From: JAWPMT01 sp965267435
Lineage (GTDB): Bacteria; Bacteroidota; Bacteroidia; Cytophagales; Cyclobacteriaceae
Direction of reading: 5' to 3'
Length of the DNA stretch: 64,000 nucleotides
Assembly: GCA_965267435.1 (NCBI GenBank)
Contig: OZ253960.1
Location: 5,890,001 to 5,954,000 of the forward strand
Shown here: positions 27,020 through 35,895 of the stretch, piece by piece
Layout: the number at the start of each line of letters is the position of its first letter
Numbering within the stretch: the first letter of the stretch is position 1
Made by a program: the position numbers and the translations under genes
The notes under the pieces: generated by a model
Seen by the model: only the letters and a program-made list of their open reading frames with translations
What the model was told of the DNA's origin: nothing
Databases searched by the model: none

Positions 27020-27096
27020 TCTGTTTACTGAGAGCTTCCAAAAGGACCGTGATGTCTGGCTAATCAGGAGCTTATTAAGTGCAAAAATAACAGAAT

Positions 27097-28137
27097 CTAT
27101 CCGGCTTCCTCCATGTCGCGAAGTATCGCTTTGTTGATTCGTTTGATCAATCCAGGACCTTCGTAGATGAAACCTGTGTAGACCTGCAAAAGGCTTGCAC
27201 CGGCCTTCCATTTTTCTAAAGCTGATGCTTCATCGACGATACCTCCAACGGCCACGATGGGTAGTTTGTTGTTTCGCTTTCGGATTTCACGGATGATATC
27301 AGTAGATCTTTCTTGCAGTGGGGCGCCGCTTAGGCCACCAGCGCCAATGCCTTCAACAGTCTCTATCGAAGTGCGTAGTCCTCCTCGGTCGATGGTGGTA
27401 TTGGTGGCGATGATCCCGTCAATTGCCACTTCATCTACGATCTCGAGTATATCCGACAATTGCTCAGGTGTCAGATCTGGGGCGATCTTGAGCAGAATAG
27501 GCTTTGGCGTCGCCTTTTGTGCGTTCCTCGTGGCCAACTCCGAAAGCAGTGCCTTCAGGGGTTCTTTGTCTTGTAGTGATCGAAGGTCCGGCGTGTTGGG
27601 AGAGCTGACGTTAACCACGAAGTAATCCACCAGTTCATGAAGCGCTTCGAAGCATTGCACATAATCATCCGTCGCCCGCTCATTGGGTGTGACTTTGTTC
27701 TTACCAATATTACCGCCGATGATGATATGGTCCGGGCGCGAGGCCAATCGTTGCTTTGCATGATCCAGGCCCTTGTTGTTAAAGCCCATCCTGTTGATGA
27801 TGGCTCTATCTCTCTTCAGCCGGAAGAGGCGGGGCTTAGGATTGCCGTCCTGGGGTTTGGGAGTGATTGTTCCAACTTCGAGAAAGCCGAAGCCCAAAGC
27901 CGGGAAGGTCTGTATTAACTCGGCATCTTTATCAAATCCTGCAGCAAGGCCCACAGGATTCTTAAAGTTCAATCCCCACAGGCGCTGATTCAGTTTCGGG
28001 TGTTCGAACCCATACAGTGACTGAAATAGCTTTTTCATCCCGGGCAGGTGACAAAGGGCGACAAAAAGCCGTGTGGTGACTTTGTGCGCTTTTTCTGCGG
28101 AAAGTAGGAATAGAAAGGTTCTTAGAATGCGATACAT
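27097..28137 (-). CDS. pyrD: Dihydroorotate dehydrogenase (quinone), class 2
   Basis: 346 residues. FMN barrel with an N-terminal amphipathic region that docks on the membrane. Seen motifs: NPVGLAAGFDKDAEL, EVGTITPKPQDGNPKPRLFRL, NRMGFNN, VNVSSPNTPDLR (serine base, class 2), LLKIAPDLT, TNTTIDR and GAGGLSGAPL. It oxidises dihydroorotate to orotate with a quinone. Menaquinone is the likely acceptor in this lineage, which fits ubiE in this window. Nine bases follow the xerD stop, so xerD and pyrD are probably cotranscribed. Confidence 0.96.
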   Translation of the reverse strand: MYRILRTFLFLLSAEKAHKVTTRLFVALCHLPGMKKLFQSLYGFEHPKLNQRLWGLNFKNPVGLAAGFDKDAELIQTFPALGFGFLEVGTITPKPQDGNPKPRLFRLKRDRAIINRMGFNNKGLDHAKQRLASRPDHIIIGGNIGKNKVTPNERATDDYVQCFEALHELVDYFVVNVSSPNTPDLRSLQDKEPLKALLSELATRNAQKATPKPILLKIAPDLTPEQLSDILEIVDEVAIDGIIATNTTIDRGGLRTSIETVEGIGAGGLSGAPLQERSTDIIREIRKRNNKLPIVAVGGIVDEASALEKWKAGASLLQVYTGFIYEGPGLIKRINKAILRDMEEAG

Positions 28138-28146
28138 ACGTAGACT

Positions 28147-29067
28147 TTAACTTCGGGGATGATATTCTTTGATAACCTGCTGCAAGTAATCCCTGTCCAG
28201 GTGGGTGTAGATCTCGGTCGTGGTAATAGATTCGTGACCCAACATTTCCTGGACGGCCCTAAGGTCCGCCCCTCCTTCGATGAGGTGTGTCGCGAAGGAG
28301 TGACGGAAGGTGTGAGGACTGACGTTTTTGCCAATGCCAGATTTCGCTGTCAGTTCCTTGATGACGTGGAATACCATCACACGTGTGAGCTTGGCCCCTC
28401 TGCGGTTTAGGAACAAGTAATCTTCGTGGCCGGGTTTCACATTGATGTGGTTTCGAACTTCGTCTCTGTAAATGCGGACATATTTAAGGGCCGACTGTCC
28501 GATGGGTACCAGCCGCTCCTTGTTGCCTTTCCCGATGATCCGGAGAAACCCTATGTCTTCGTAGATATTGCTCATGACCAGTCCTGTCAATTCGCTCACA
28601 CGAAGACCAGAGCTATAGAGTGTTTCGAGCATGGCTCGGTTGCGAGTACCTTCTGGCGTGGAGTGGTCGATGCAGGCCAGCAACTGGTCTATCTCATGAA
28701 CGGTCAAGGTATCCGGGAGTTTGCGACCCAACTTTGGTGTCTCCAGTAGCTCAGATGGATCCTTGTCCACGATCTCCTCATAGTGGAGGAACTTAAAGAA
28801 GGCCTTGATCCCAGAGATGATCCTCGCCTGAGAGTACGGTGACATCCCGATTGCATTGATGGATTCGATGAATAGCGAGAGGTGTTCCAGCCGGGTGGCT
28901 TGAGGCGTGACGGGTGGGTCCAGTTGCTGCAGGTAGCTACCCAGCTTGTCAATATCCGCCAGATAAGCCGCAATTGAGTTGTCCGCTAGCGATCGTTCCA
29001 GCTTCAGGTAATGCTTGAATTGCAGGCTATAGGCATCCCAACTCACGTCTGCGAAGATAAAGGGCAA
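28147..29067 (-). CDS. xerD: Site-specific tyrosine recombinase
   Basis: 306 residues. N-terminal SAM-like core-binding domain (about 12-105) and catalytic domain with the full RKHRHY set: Arg156 (SSGLRVSEL), Lys180, His252 and Arg255 (HTFRHS), His278 (LGHES) and nucleophile Tyr287 (EIYTHLD). It resolves chromosome dimers at dif with a XerC partner and FtsK. XerD is favoured over XerC because of the family similarity of the end and the location near ftsK, but the distinction is not absolute. No dif site was seen in the window. Confidence 0.92.
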   Translation of the reverse strand: MPFIFADVSWDAYSLQFKHYLKLERSLADNSIAAYLADIDKLGSYLQQLDPPVTPQATRLEHLSLFIESINAIGMSPYSQARIISGIKAFFKFLHYEEIVDKDPSELLETPKLGRKLPDTLTVHEIDQLLACIDHSTPEGTRNRAMLETLYSSGLRVSELTGLVMSNIYEDIGFLRIIGKGNKERLVPIGQSALKYVRIYRDEVRNHINVKPGHEDYLFLNRRGAKLTRVMVFHVIKELTAKSGIGKNVSPHTFRHSFATHLIEGGADLRAVQEMLGHESITTTEIYTHLDRDYLQQVIKEYHPRS

Positions 29068-29109
29068 CTACGCAATTGACATGAAAACTAGAAAAATCCA
29101 ATACTCTGT

Positions 29110-29117
29110 TATTTTTG
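29110..29117 (+). promoter_or_regulatory. Bacteroidota -7 box before aroQ
   Basis: TATTTTTG fits TAnnTTTG. It is 27 bases before the GTG chosen as the aroQ start, and this distance supports that start over the ATG at 29115, which lies inside the box. Confidence 0.4.
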
Positions 29118-29144
29118 TTCAGAACGTTGCAATTATTAGCACTG

Positions 29145-29570
29145 GTGAAAAGGATTGTCATAATTAATGGACCGAATCTAAACCTACTTGGTAAGCGTGA
29201 ACCCGAAATCTACGGACACCTGGATTTCGATAATTTCTTCAAGACTTTGCAAGAGGAGTTTAGTGATCTCACGCTGGAATACTACCAGTTCAATTCGGAG
29301 GGTGATCTGATCACCAAGATTCAGGAAGTCGGGTTCAGTGCCGATGGGATTGTGCTCAATCCGGCGGGCTATTCTCACACATCGGTAGCCATTGCGGATG
29401 CCGTCGCCGCTGTCGATTGCAAGGTCGTGGAAGTGCACATTTCCAATATCTTCAGCCGGGAGGAGTTCAGGAAACACAGTTACGTGAGCCCCGTGAGCAG
29501 CGGGGTGCTGACAGGGTTCGGCTTGGCGGGATACCAGTTGGCCCTAAAGTATCTGTCGGAGAGCGTTTAG
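29145..29570 (+). CDS. aroQ: Type II 3-dehydroquinate dehydratase
   Basis: 141 residues from GTG at 29145; an in-frame ATG at 29115 would add ten residues but lies within a promoter box, and other AroQ proteins begin with KRIxIINGPNLN. Active-site elements: PNLNLLGKREPEIYG (Arg18, Tyr23), NPAGYSHTSVAIADA, and the histidine/arginine region VEVHISNIFSREEFRKHSYVS. It catalyses the third step of the shikimate pathway as a dodecamer. The gene is divergent from xerD, an arrangement common in this phylum. Confidence 0.92.
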   Translation: MKRIVIINGPNLNLLGKREPEIYGHLDFDNFFKTLQEEFSDLTLEYYQFNSEGDLITKIQEVGFSADGIVLNPAGYSHTSVAIADAVAAVDCKVVEVHISNIFSREEFRKHSYVSPVSSGVLTGFGLAGYQLALKYLSESV

Positions 29571-29571
29571 C

Positions 29572-30630
29572 ATGGCCAACATTTCCTTTTACCCCGGCCC
29601 CTCGAGAGTGTATTCCAACATTACCGAATACATTTATGAGGCTTACAAAGACGGTTACATGTCTGCGAATCATCGGTCGGAGTTGTTTATGGATCTTTCC
29701 AGGGAAACCAAAGCAGTGTTGCATAAGCGATTGGGGATCCCAAAAGACTATCAAATCACTTTTGTTTCTTCGGCCACGGAATGTTGGGAGATAATCGCGC
29801 AGTCACTCGTTACTGAGAGCAGTCAGCATTTTTACAATGGTGCCTTTGGCGAAAAGTGGATGGACTATACGAAGGAACTCGTGAAGAAGGTCTATTCCTG
29901 TCAGTTTTCAATTGATGAGCAGCTGCCAGTCAAGCAGCTGAACAAATCGGCGGATGTCGTTTGTGTAACGCATAATGAGACCTCGAACGGTACTTACATC
30001 AGTCAGAAGGTGATGAAGCAACTAGCCAAGGCTCGATCAGATGGTCAACTCCTGGCATTTGATGCTACTTCCTCCATGGCCGGTATACAGCTGCCTTGGG
30101 AACAGGGAGATGTATGGTTTGCCTCCGTGCAGAAGTGCTTTGGGTTACCTGCTGGCCTTGCGCTATTGGTACTCGGTCCGAGCGCAGTGAAGCGGGCAGA
30201 GCAAATTGGGGAGCGGAGTCATTATAATAGCCTACTGAGGATTATGGAAAACGCCAGCAAAGAACAGACGCACCACACACCGAATGTGCTAAATATCTAC
30301 CTTCTCAGGAGGACACAAGATCTGTCCCAGGGCATTGCCCATGCTGAAGGTAAAGTTTTGAAGAGGGCAGCCTTTTGGCGAGAGTTCTTTGAGGAATACG
30401 AGTCGTTCGAGTTTCTTTCGAGTGAAGCCGACGTACGGTCCCCGACCGTGATGGCATTGCGCACATCGAAGCCGAAGAAGTTGATAGAGTTGGCGGCTTC
30501 TGCGGGATTCACGCTGGGAAAAGGTTATGGCACCTGGAAGCAGGAGTCATTTAGAGTGGCCAATTTCCCGGCCATCAAACGCCGGGAAATCGAAGCACTC
30601 TCAAATTTTTTCAGAAAGAATTTTGATTAA
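29572..30630 (+). CDS. Class V aminotransferase, phosphoserine aminotransferase-like
   Basis: 352 residues, fold type I PLP enzyme. PLP lysine Lys188 in WFASVQKCFGLPAGLALL, the cofactor aspartate in AFDATSSMAG, an N-terminal FYPGPSRVYSNI segment that resembles SerC/alanine-glyoxylate aminotransferases. It may be SerC (3-phosphohydroxypyruvate to phosphoserine), but the key residues are not conclusive, so no symbol is given. It starts one base after the aroQ stop, so the two are cotranscribed, and its 3' end overlaps the convergent TPR gene by four bases. Confidence 0.78.
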   Translation: MANISFYPGPSRVYSNITEYIYEAYKDGYMSANHRSELFMDLSRETKAVLHKRLGIPKDYQITFVSSATECWEIIAQSLVTESSQHFYNGAFGEKWMDYTKELVKKVYSCQFSIDEQLPVKQLNKSADVVCVTHNETSNGTYISQKVMKQLAKARSDGQLLAFDATSSMAGIQLPWEQGDVWFASVQKCFGLPAGLALLVLGPSAVKRAEQIGERSHYNSLLRIMENASKEQTHHTPNVLNIYLLRRTQDLSQGIAHAEGKVLKRAAFWREFFEEYESFEFLSSEADVRSPTVMALRTSKPKKLIELAASAGFTLGKGYGTWKQESFRVANFPAIKRREIEALSNFFRKNFD

Positions 30631-31946
30631 CTCCTTCTTTGTAGAGGCACGGCGGTGTTGATCCAACATCCCAGTGTGACCTCCTGTCCCTCCTCATAGT
30701 TTTCGTTGAAGATATCTTCTATCGAAGGGAATTGCTCTTTACAGGCTTCCATCTGTGACAAGTTGCCTGCCTTTCTATACATCTCGTAAGCGGCGATGAA
30801 AATGGCCCGGTCAATCACCCGACTCTCTCCCGCTTTGCAGTCATTGAAGCTTGAAAAGTACAGATTGCCGATGAAATTGTAGGGCTCAGTCTGAGCGGGG
30901 AACATCGCGCTGGCTTCCCTTGCAAGGGCTCTGGCGCGAATTTTGTCACCCTGCTTGGATTGGATGTTGGCTCTGCTCAACAGCAGTTCGAAGCGGTCTT
31001 CGTCGCTCTGCGCCAACTCAGCCGCTTTTTCGTAAAACTCCAGTGCCTTTTGGTAGTCTCTGCCTCCCACGTACTTGTCTCCCAGGGCTTTCGCCAGGTT
31101 GAAACTGGGGTCTGACTCGTAGACCAATTCGGCAGCCTCCAGAAACCAAGGCTCATCGGAGCACTTTGCCTGAAGCGAGTAGCTGAATATCTTCTTCGCA
31201 GTATTTAGATCTGTTCGATCCGCTCGCATATCGGGAACCAGATTACTGGCGATAAAATCACAAGAAAGGACACCATCCAGGGAGCTCAAAAACGCGTCGG
31301 CCTTGTCCTGATCTTTTTTCAGTTTGGTGACATTACCGCCGTTGATCTTTTGATAATCTATGGCGATGGAGATCTTGGAGTGAATATCCAACACCTCTGT
31401 GGCGGTCATTTCCGTCGGTTTCCTTTCAAAGTAGAACTTCGCCAAAGTCATCCATGGGATGAAGTTGTAGCGGGAGAGACTGTTGCCATTCAGCTCATAC
31501 GCCGTTGCATACAGCTCCTTCAGCATGGGATATTTCGAGCTTTTGCGATAGAACATCTTGAAAGCTTCATAGGCCTTTCGATCCATCACGCTGGCTTCCT
31601 CACCAAAATATTTGATTCGCTGATCAAACATCCACATGGCCGAGTCTTCCAATTGGGCGACCCTGGCCTTGTCTTTTTCGGTCTTCAGTATTTCCTGAAT
31701 GGTCTTTACGCCATCGATGTAGATCCCCGGATTCAACTCCGGGTTGTTGCTATAAAGCCAATAGAGTGTCTGGAAAGTAGCATTCTGATCCTCGAGTTGC
31801 ATCTGAATGCGGTAATATGCCTGTCTTTCTTTACTCTGGTCTTTCAGTTCCTCGTCCTCAGGCCAATTCCAAACGTTCTGTGCGATCAGTGGCGCCGAGA
31901 TGACAGTAAGGACGGCGAAGAATAATGATTTGTACTTCAGTTCCAT
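30627..31946 (-). CDS. Secreted TPR-repeat protein
   Basis: 439 residues from ATG at 31946 (an earlier ATG adds six residues). A signal peptide (MELKYKSLFFAVLTVISAPLIAQ) and then alpha-helical tetratricopeptide-like repeats, clearest at about residues 275-370: DYQKALEFYEKAAELAQ, FELLLSRANIQSKQGD, RALAREASAMFPA. It should be periplasmic or outer membrane-associated and act as a scaffold. Similar secreted TPR proteins are frequent in Bacteroidota. No enzymatic motif is present. Confidence 0.72.
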   Translation of the reverse strand: MELKYKSLFFAVLTVISAPLIAQNVWNWPEDEELKDQSKERQAYYRIQMQLEDQNATFQTLYWLYSNNPELNPGIYIDGVKTIQEILKTEKDKARVAQLEDSAMWMFDQRIKYFGEEASVMDRKAYEAFKMFYRKSSKYPMLKELYATAYELNGNSLSRYNFIPWMTLAKFYFERKPTEMTATEVLDIHSKISIAIDYQKINGGNVTKLKKDQDKADAFLSSLDGVLSCDFIASNLVPDMRADRTDLNTAKKIFSYSLQAKCSDEPWFLEAAELVYESDPSFNLAKALGDKYVGGRDYQKALEFYEKAAELAQSDEDRFELLLSRANIQSKQGDKIRARALAREASAMFPAQTEPYNFIGNLYFSSFNDCKAGESRVIDRAIFIAAYEMYRKAGNLSQMEACKEQFPSIEDIFNENYEEGQEVTLGCWINTAVPLQRRS

Positions 31947-32018
31947 CTTATTTCTGGTCGTCAATCAAATTAGTTGTAAAGTGAACAAACACCTTCATCA
32001 CCTACTGTACGAAGGAGT

Positions 32019-32026
32019 TAGTTTTG
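32019..32026 (+). promoter_or_regulatory. Bacteroidota -7 box before marC
   Basis: TAGTTTTG fits TAnnTTTG and is 22 bases before the start of the MarC gene. No convincing TTG is found at -33. Confidence 0.35.
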
Positions 32027-32047
32027 TGTTAACAAAAATCTTCTAAT

Positions 32048-32620
32048 ATGCTGGATTTTAGAGAGATATTTTCGGTGACTCTCATTCTTTTCTCGGTAAT
32101 TGACATATTAGGAAACATTCCTGTAATCCTCCAATTAAGGAAAAAAGTGGGTCATATACAATCAGAAAAGGCTACACTGGTAGCTGGGCTGATTATGCTG
32201 GTATTTTTGTTCTTGGGCGAGCAAATACTGCGGTTGTTCAATCTGGATGTTGGGTCCTTTGCTATCTCCGGAGCTATCATCATGTTTCTGATAGGTATGG
32301 AGATGGTGCTGGGATTACACATTTTTCAAACCTCACCCGATGAAACGTCTGCCACATCTATCGTACCTCTTGCTTTTCCACTGCTGGCAGGCGCGGGCAC
32401 GATGACCACCCTCATTTCTCTTCGGGCAGAGTATGACATGTGGAATATCGTCATCGGGGTCCTCCTCAACCTCATCATCGTATATGCGGTTCTTAAGTCC
32501 TCTTCGTGGCTGGAAAAGAAAATTGGCCCGGCGGGTTTTGCGATTCTGAGAAAGGTCTTCGGCATTATTTTATTGTCTATCGCCATTAAGTTGTTCAAAA
32601 ATCATTGGTTTGTGGTATGA
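32048..32620 (+). CDS. MarC family integral membrane protein
   Basis: 190 residues with six hydrophobic segments. The MarC family pattern is visible: FSVIDILGNIPVILQL, GAIIMFLIGMEMVLG, PLAFPLLAGAGTMTTLISL. It was once linked to multiple antibiotic resistance, but the function is not known. The stop overlaps the start of rnhA (ATGA), so it is cotranscribed. Confidence 0.87.
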   Translation: MLDFREIFSVTLILFSVIDILGNIPVILQLRKKVGHIQSEKATLVAGLIMLVFLFLGEQILRLFNLDVGSFAISGAIIMFLIGMEMVLGLHIFQTSPDETSATSIVPLAFPLLAGAGTMTTLISLRAEYDMWNIVIGVLLNLIIVYAVLKSSSWLEKKIGPAGFAILRKVFGIILLSIAIKLFKNHWFVV

Positions 32621-33075
32621 TCAGGATCTACACCGATGGTGCGGCCAAAGGCAATCCAGGGCCTGGCGGCTATGGGACCATTTTAGACTATAAGGGCAAG
32701 CGCAAAGAACTTTCTGAGGGATTTCGCAATACCACCAACAACCGTATGGAACTACTGGCGGTTATTATGGGCCTTGAAGCCATCAAAAAAGACGGATGGG
32801 AGGTGCAGGTCATTTCCGACTCCAAGTACGTGGTCGATGCGGTGGAGAAGGGCTGGCTCAAAAATTGGGTCACCAAGGACTTCAAAGGCAAGAAGAACCG
32901 GGATCTGTGGGAGCGCTTCCTGAAGGTGTACTACCGCCATCGGGTCAAATTCAAGTGGATCAAGGGGCATGCGGGCCATGCGGAAAATGAGCGTTGCGAT
33001 GAACTGGCGGTTCAGGCTGCGAGTCAGGAGCCGCATCTATTGAAAACGGACAGAGGTTTCGAGAGTAGCAACTGA
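32617..33075 (+). CDS. rnhA: Ribonuclease HI
   Basis: 152 residues from the ATG at 32617, overlapping the MarC stop. The DEDD active site is present: YTDGAAKGNPGPGGYG (first Asp), NRMELLAVIMGL (Glu), VISDSKYVVD (Asp) and NERCDELAV (last Asp, with the basic KFKWIKGHAGH before it). It removes RNA from RNA-DNA hybrids. The length is that of the E. coli enzyme. Confidence 0.95.
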   Translation: MIRIYTDGAAKGNPGPGGYGTILDYKGKRKELSEGFRNTTNNRMELLAVIMGLEAIKKDGWEVQVISDSKYVVDAVEKGWLKNWVTKDFKGKKNRDLWERFLKVYYRHRVKFKWIKGHAGHAENERCDELAVQAASQEPHLLKTDRGFESSN

Positions 33076-33089
33076 AGTCTGTCCAGACA

Positions 33090-33794
33090 GTGCCCAACGA
33101 TTTCTTTCAGTTCAAACACTTTCGCATCGAGCAGGGCGACTGTGCGATGAAAGTGACTACCGACGGGTGTCTGTTTGGCGCATCCATTGAACTCACGGGA
33201 AAGGAGAAGAACGTTCTCGATATCGGCGCAGGTACTGGGCTGCTGAGCTTGATGATCGCTCAACGTTCCAAGGCCCGTATTCATGCAGTTGAAATGGACG
33301 AGTCGGCAGCCCAACAAGCCACGCAAAATTTCGCAAACAGTCCATGGGCGTCAAGAATGACACTTTTTACAGCGTCAATTCAGGGCTTTGTTACCGATCG
33401 AGTAGCACCATATGATCTGGTGGTATGCAACCCTCCATTTTTCAGAGGGCATCTGCGGTCGGGGACCACGCGGGATGTGGCCATTCATGATGACATGATG
33501 CCCAAGGAGGACCTGGTGCTAGCACTTGACAAACTCGTTGCTGCCGACGGTCAATTTTGGGTCATGTATCCGGCGCATGAGTTTGAGCAGTTCAACCTGC
33601 TTGCCGCGCAGCAGGGCTGGCACTGCCAAAAGCGAATCGAAGTCTACAATCAGCCTGGTAAGTCTGTTTTTCGTGTGATGGGCGCATTGGCTCGAGATGG
33701 GGGACAATGCGAGGTGACGACTGTGTGTATCCGAGATTCCAGCGGATCCTACTCACCGGAATTCGCCGCTCTCGTCGAGGATTACTATTTGTAG
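33090..33794 (+). CDS. tRNA1(Val) (adenine37-N6)-methyltransferase-like
   Basis: 234 residues from GTG at 33090, 14 bases after rnhA. Rossmann methyltransferase: VLDIGAGTGLLSLMIAQ binds SAM and the catalytic VVCNPPFF marks an N6-adenine methyltransferase. MKVTTDGCLFGA is typical of YfiC/TrmN6. It probably methylates A37 of tRNA1(Val), but related enzymes modify other positions or proteins. Confidence 0.85.
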   Translation: MPNDFFQFKHFRIEQGDCAMKVTTDGCLFGASIELTGKEKNVLDIGAGTGLLSLMIAQRSKARIHAVEMDESAAQQATQNFANSPWASRMTLFTASIQGFVTDRVAPYDLVVCNPPFFRGHLRSGTTRDVAIHDDMMPKEDLVLALDKLVAADGQFWVMYPAHEFEQFNLLAAQQGWHCQKRIEVYNQPGKSVFRVMGALARDGGQCEVTTVCIRDSSGSYSPEFAALVEDYYL

Positions 33795-33797
33795 TAG

Positions 33798-35135
33798 CTA
33801 CGAGATCGTCTCCCTCTCCGCAAACTCAAATCCCAGCGATGAGAGCTCTTCCAGCACAGGATCATAGATCTCCTTGCGAGTGGGTATCTGCACGCCCGTA
33901 AGCGATAATTGGTCTGTCAAAATCAACCGGGCAGCGATCGCCATTGGAAGACCCACTGTTCGGGACATGGCCGTATTCACGGGATCTTCTCCCACCGCCA
34001 CCATGTGCGACTGGATTTGCTTCGGCCTGCCGTTGACCAGGAAGTCAAACTTGTGCCACATGACGATCATGTCGAGATCTTTTTCATCGAGTGTCCACTT
34101 CTTTTTGAGGATGTGCTCGAGGATCTGAGCGGGCGTGCCCTTTTCAAGGCCCACGGGTGTTTCGTCGAAGATGCCCAGCCATCGCAGCCTGTACATCTCC
34201 TCTGACTCCAGGCCGATGTTGATGTAGTGAGCCAATTTCAGCTCTACTGAATCGTGTGGATTATAACTCAGGAACGAATTGACGAACTGGCGGTGGGTCA
34301 TTTCTCCGACTCGCTCCATTTGGTAGGAGTCATCGGTCGCTCCCAATTGCACAAAGACATTCCAGGCCTTGCAGAAACCTGGCCGCCGCAACGTGCCACG
34401 GTACAGGGTCCGAATGTTCCTCAGGTTGTACAAGTCCAGATATTTCAGAGAGTCCCGATTGGCGTAACCCTCAAAGTAACCATGTCCGGGAATGTGGATC
34501 ACCTCGGTGCGACTGAACAGTCTCTGGTAAGGGATGTACTTGTACCTTCCCTCTTGGATAAACTTCACACTGCCAGTGCCTGCCATCACCACATTGCGGG
34601 GATTCCATGTGAACTTGTAGTGCCAGGGGTTGTCCTTTTCATCATCGTCTGCGAGCAGCCCTCCTGTAAAGGTCTCGAAAGCCGTGAGTTCGCAGCCCTC
34701 ATCGCGGAGTTGATCGAGCACCTTCATGGCGGACATGTGATCTATCCCGGGATCCAGCCCCATCTCCATGAGAAGCAGCGCGCCATTGCTTTCAAAGTCA
34801 TTGTGCAGGGCTCGGACATCCTCATTCACATAGGAAGCTGTGATCATGTGCTTGCCAAGGTCTGCACAGGCTTTGGCCAACTGGAGATGAAGGTGCGCCG
34901 GTAACATGGAGATCACCAGGTTGAAATCTTGTAGGTTGTCGCGAAGGCTCTTCTCTTCGAAGATGTCCAGATCCACGACCTTGATATTTGGGAAGTCTCT
35001 CTTCCGCTGGTCCAGGACGTGTTGATTTTGCTCGCAAACAATGATTTGCCATTGTTCGCTGTCAGCGCGATCATATAGGTATTGCAGCAGGGAGGTGGCG
35101 GATCTGCCGAGTCCTACTATGAGCACATTCTTCAT
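33798..35135 (-). CDS. Saccharopine dehydrogenase-like oxidoreductase
   Basis: 445 residues. N-terminal NAD(P)-binding VLIVGLGRSATSLLQYL and the saccharopine reductase family segments LVISMLPAHLHLQLAKACADLGKHMITASYV, LMEMGLDPGIDHMSAMKVLDQ. The C-terminal domain closes over the active site. It may act in lysine metabolism or another reductive amination; no partner (LKR or aminoadipate gene) is nearby. SDR gene follows upstream with a four-base gap, so they form one unit with porT. Confidence 0.85.
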   Translation of the reverse strand: MKNVLIVGLGRSATSLLQYLYDRADSEQWQIIVCEQNQHVLDQRKRDFPNIKVVDLDIFEEKSLRDNLQDFNLVISMLPAHLHLQLAKACADLGKHMITASYVNEDVRALHNDFESNGALLLMEMGLDPGIDHMSAMKVLDQLRDEGCELTAFETFTGGLLADDDEKDNPWHYKFTWNPRNVVMAGTGSVKFIQEGRYKYIPYQRLFSRTEVIHIPGHGYFEGYANRDSLKYLDLYNLRNIRTLYRGTLRRPGFCKAWNVFVQLGATDDSYQMERVGEMTHRQFVNSFLSYNPHDSVELKLAHYINIGLESEEMYRLRWLGIFDETPVGLEKGTPAQILEHILKKKWTLDEKDLDMIVMWHKFDFLVNGRPKQIQSHMVAVGEDPVNTAMSRTVGLPMAIAARLILTDQLSLTGVQIPTRKEIYDPVLEELSSLGFEFAERETIS

Positions 35136-35139
35136 ACTA

Positions 35140-35895
35140 TCAGGATTGTCTGTGCACCTTCGTCGCGGATGCCTGTGCCGTGGCCAGGATCGTCATATCA
35201 GCTATCGTCACGTGAGGAGGAGCCATCGCCACATAGCGAATGGCATCAGCAATGTCTTCGGCAGTCAGCGGCTGGAAACCTGCGTAGACAGATTTTGCTC
35301 GCTGTTCGTCTCCTTTGAATCGAACCAGCGAGAACTCTGTCTCCACCAATCCGGGGTTGATAGACGTCACCCGAATGCTGTGGGTGTTGAGGTCGATTCG
35401 CATTCCCTGGGTGAGGGCATCTACAGCGAACTTTGAAGCGCAGTAAACGCCTCCTCGTTCGTACACCTCTTTTCCGGCAATAGACCCTATGTTGATCACG
35501 TGCCCATGTCGGGCATTTACCATGGCTGGCAGTACAACCTTTGTGACATAGAGCAAGCCCTTGACGTTGATATCGATCATTGCATCCCAGTCGTCCACAT
35601 TACCCTCCTGAATATGGTCCAGGCCGTGGGCGTTCCCGGCGTTGTTGATCAGCAGATCGATTGCCTGCCATTCTTCGGGAAGAGGATTGAGCGATCGCTC
35701 CACAGCTTTGCGATCCCGAACGTCAAATGCCCTAGTGAGGACGTCCGTCGCTGGGGATAGTTCAGAAGCCAATTCCGAAAGCCGATCTTCGCGGCGGCCA
35801 CAGATAATTAAACGATGGGTAGGGGCGAGAATGCGTGCGGTTGCTTCACCTATGCCACTGGTAGCACCGGTGACTAGCGCAATGGGTTTGGTCAT
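35140..35895 (-). CDS. Short-chain dehydrogenase/reductase
   Basis: 251 residues, classical SDR. Cofactor motif TGATSGIGEAT, INNAGNAHG, catalytic Ser in INIGSIAGK and Tyr-Lys in VYCASK, then the downstream PGLVETEF segment. YdfG-like enzymes oxidise 3-hydroxy acids such as serine or malonic semialdehyde precursors. Gene overlaps porT by four bases. Confidence 0.92.
   Translation of the reverse strand: MTKPIALVTGATSGIGEATARILAPTHRLIICGRREDRLSELASELSPATDVLTRAFDVRDRKAVERSLNPLPEEWQAIDLLINNAGNAHGLDHIQEGNVDDWDAMIDINVKGLLYVTKVVLPAMVNARHGHVINIGSIAGKEVYERGGVYCASKFAVDALTQGMRIDLNTHSIRVTSINPGLVETEFSLVRFKGDEQRAKSVYAGFQPLTAEDIADAIRYVAMAPPHVTIADMTILATAQASATKVHRQS

Noticed and set aside
28147..29067. xerD as a mobile-element integrase
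   Set aside because: Neighbours are pyrD, ftsK and aroQ, there are no flanking repeats or cargo genes, and the protein is of the Xer length and motif type.
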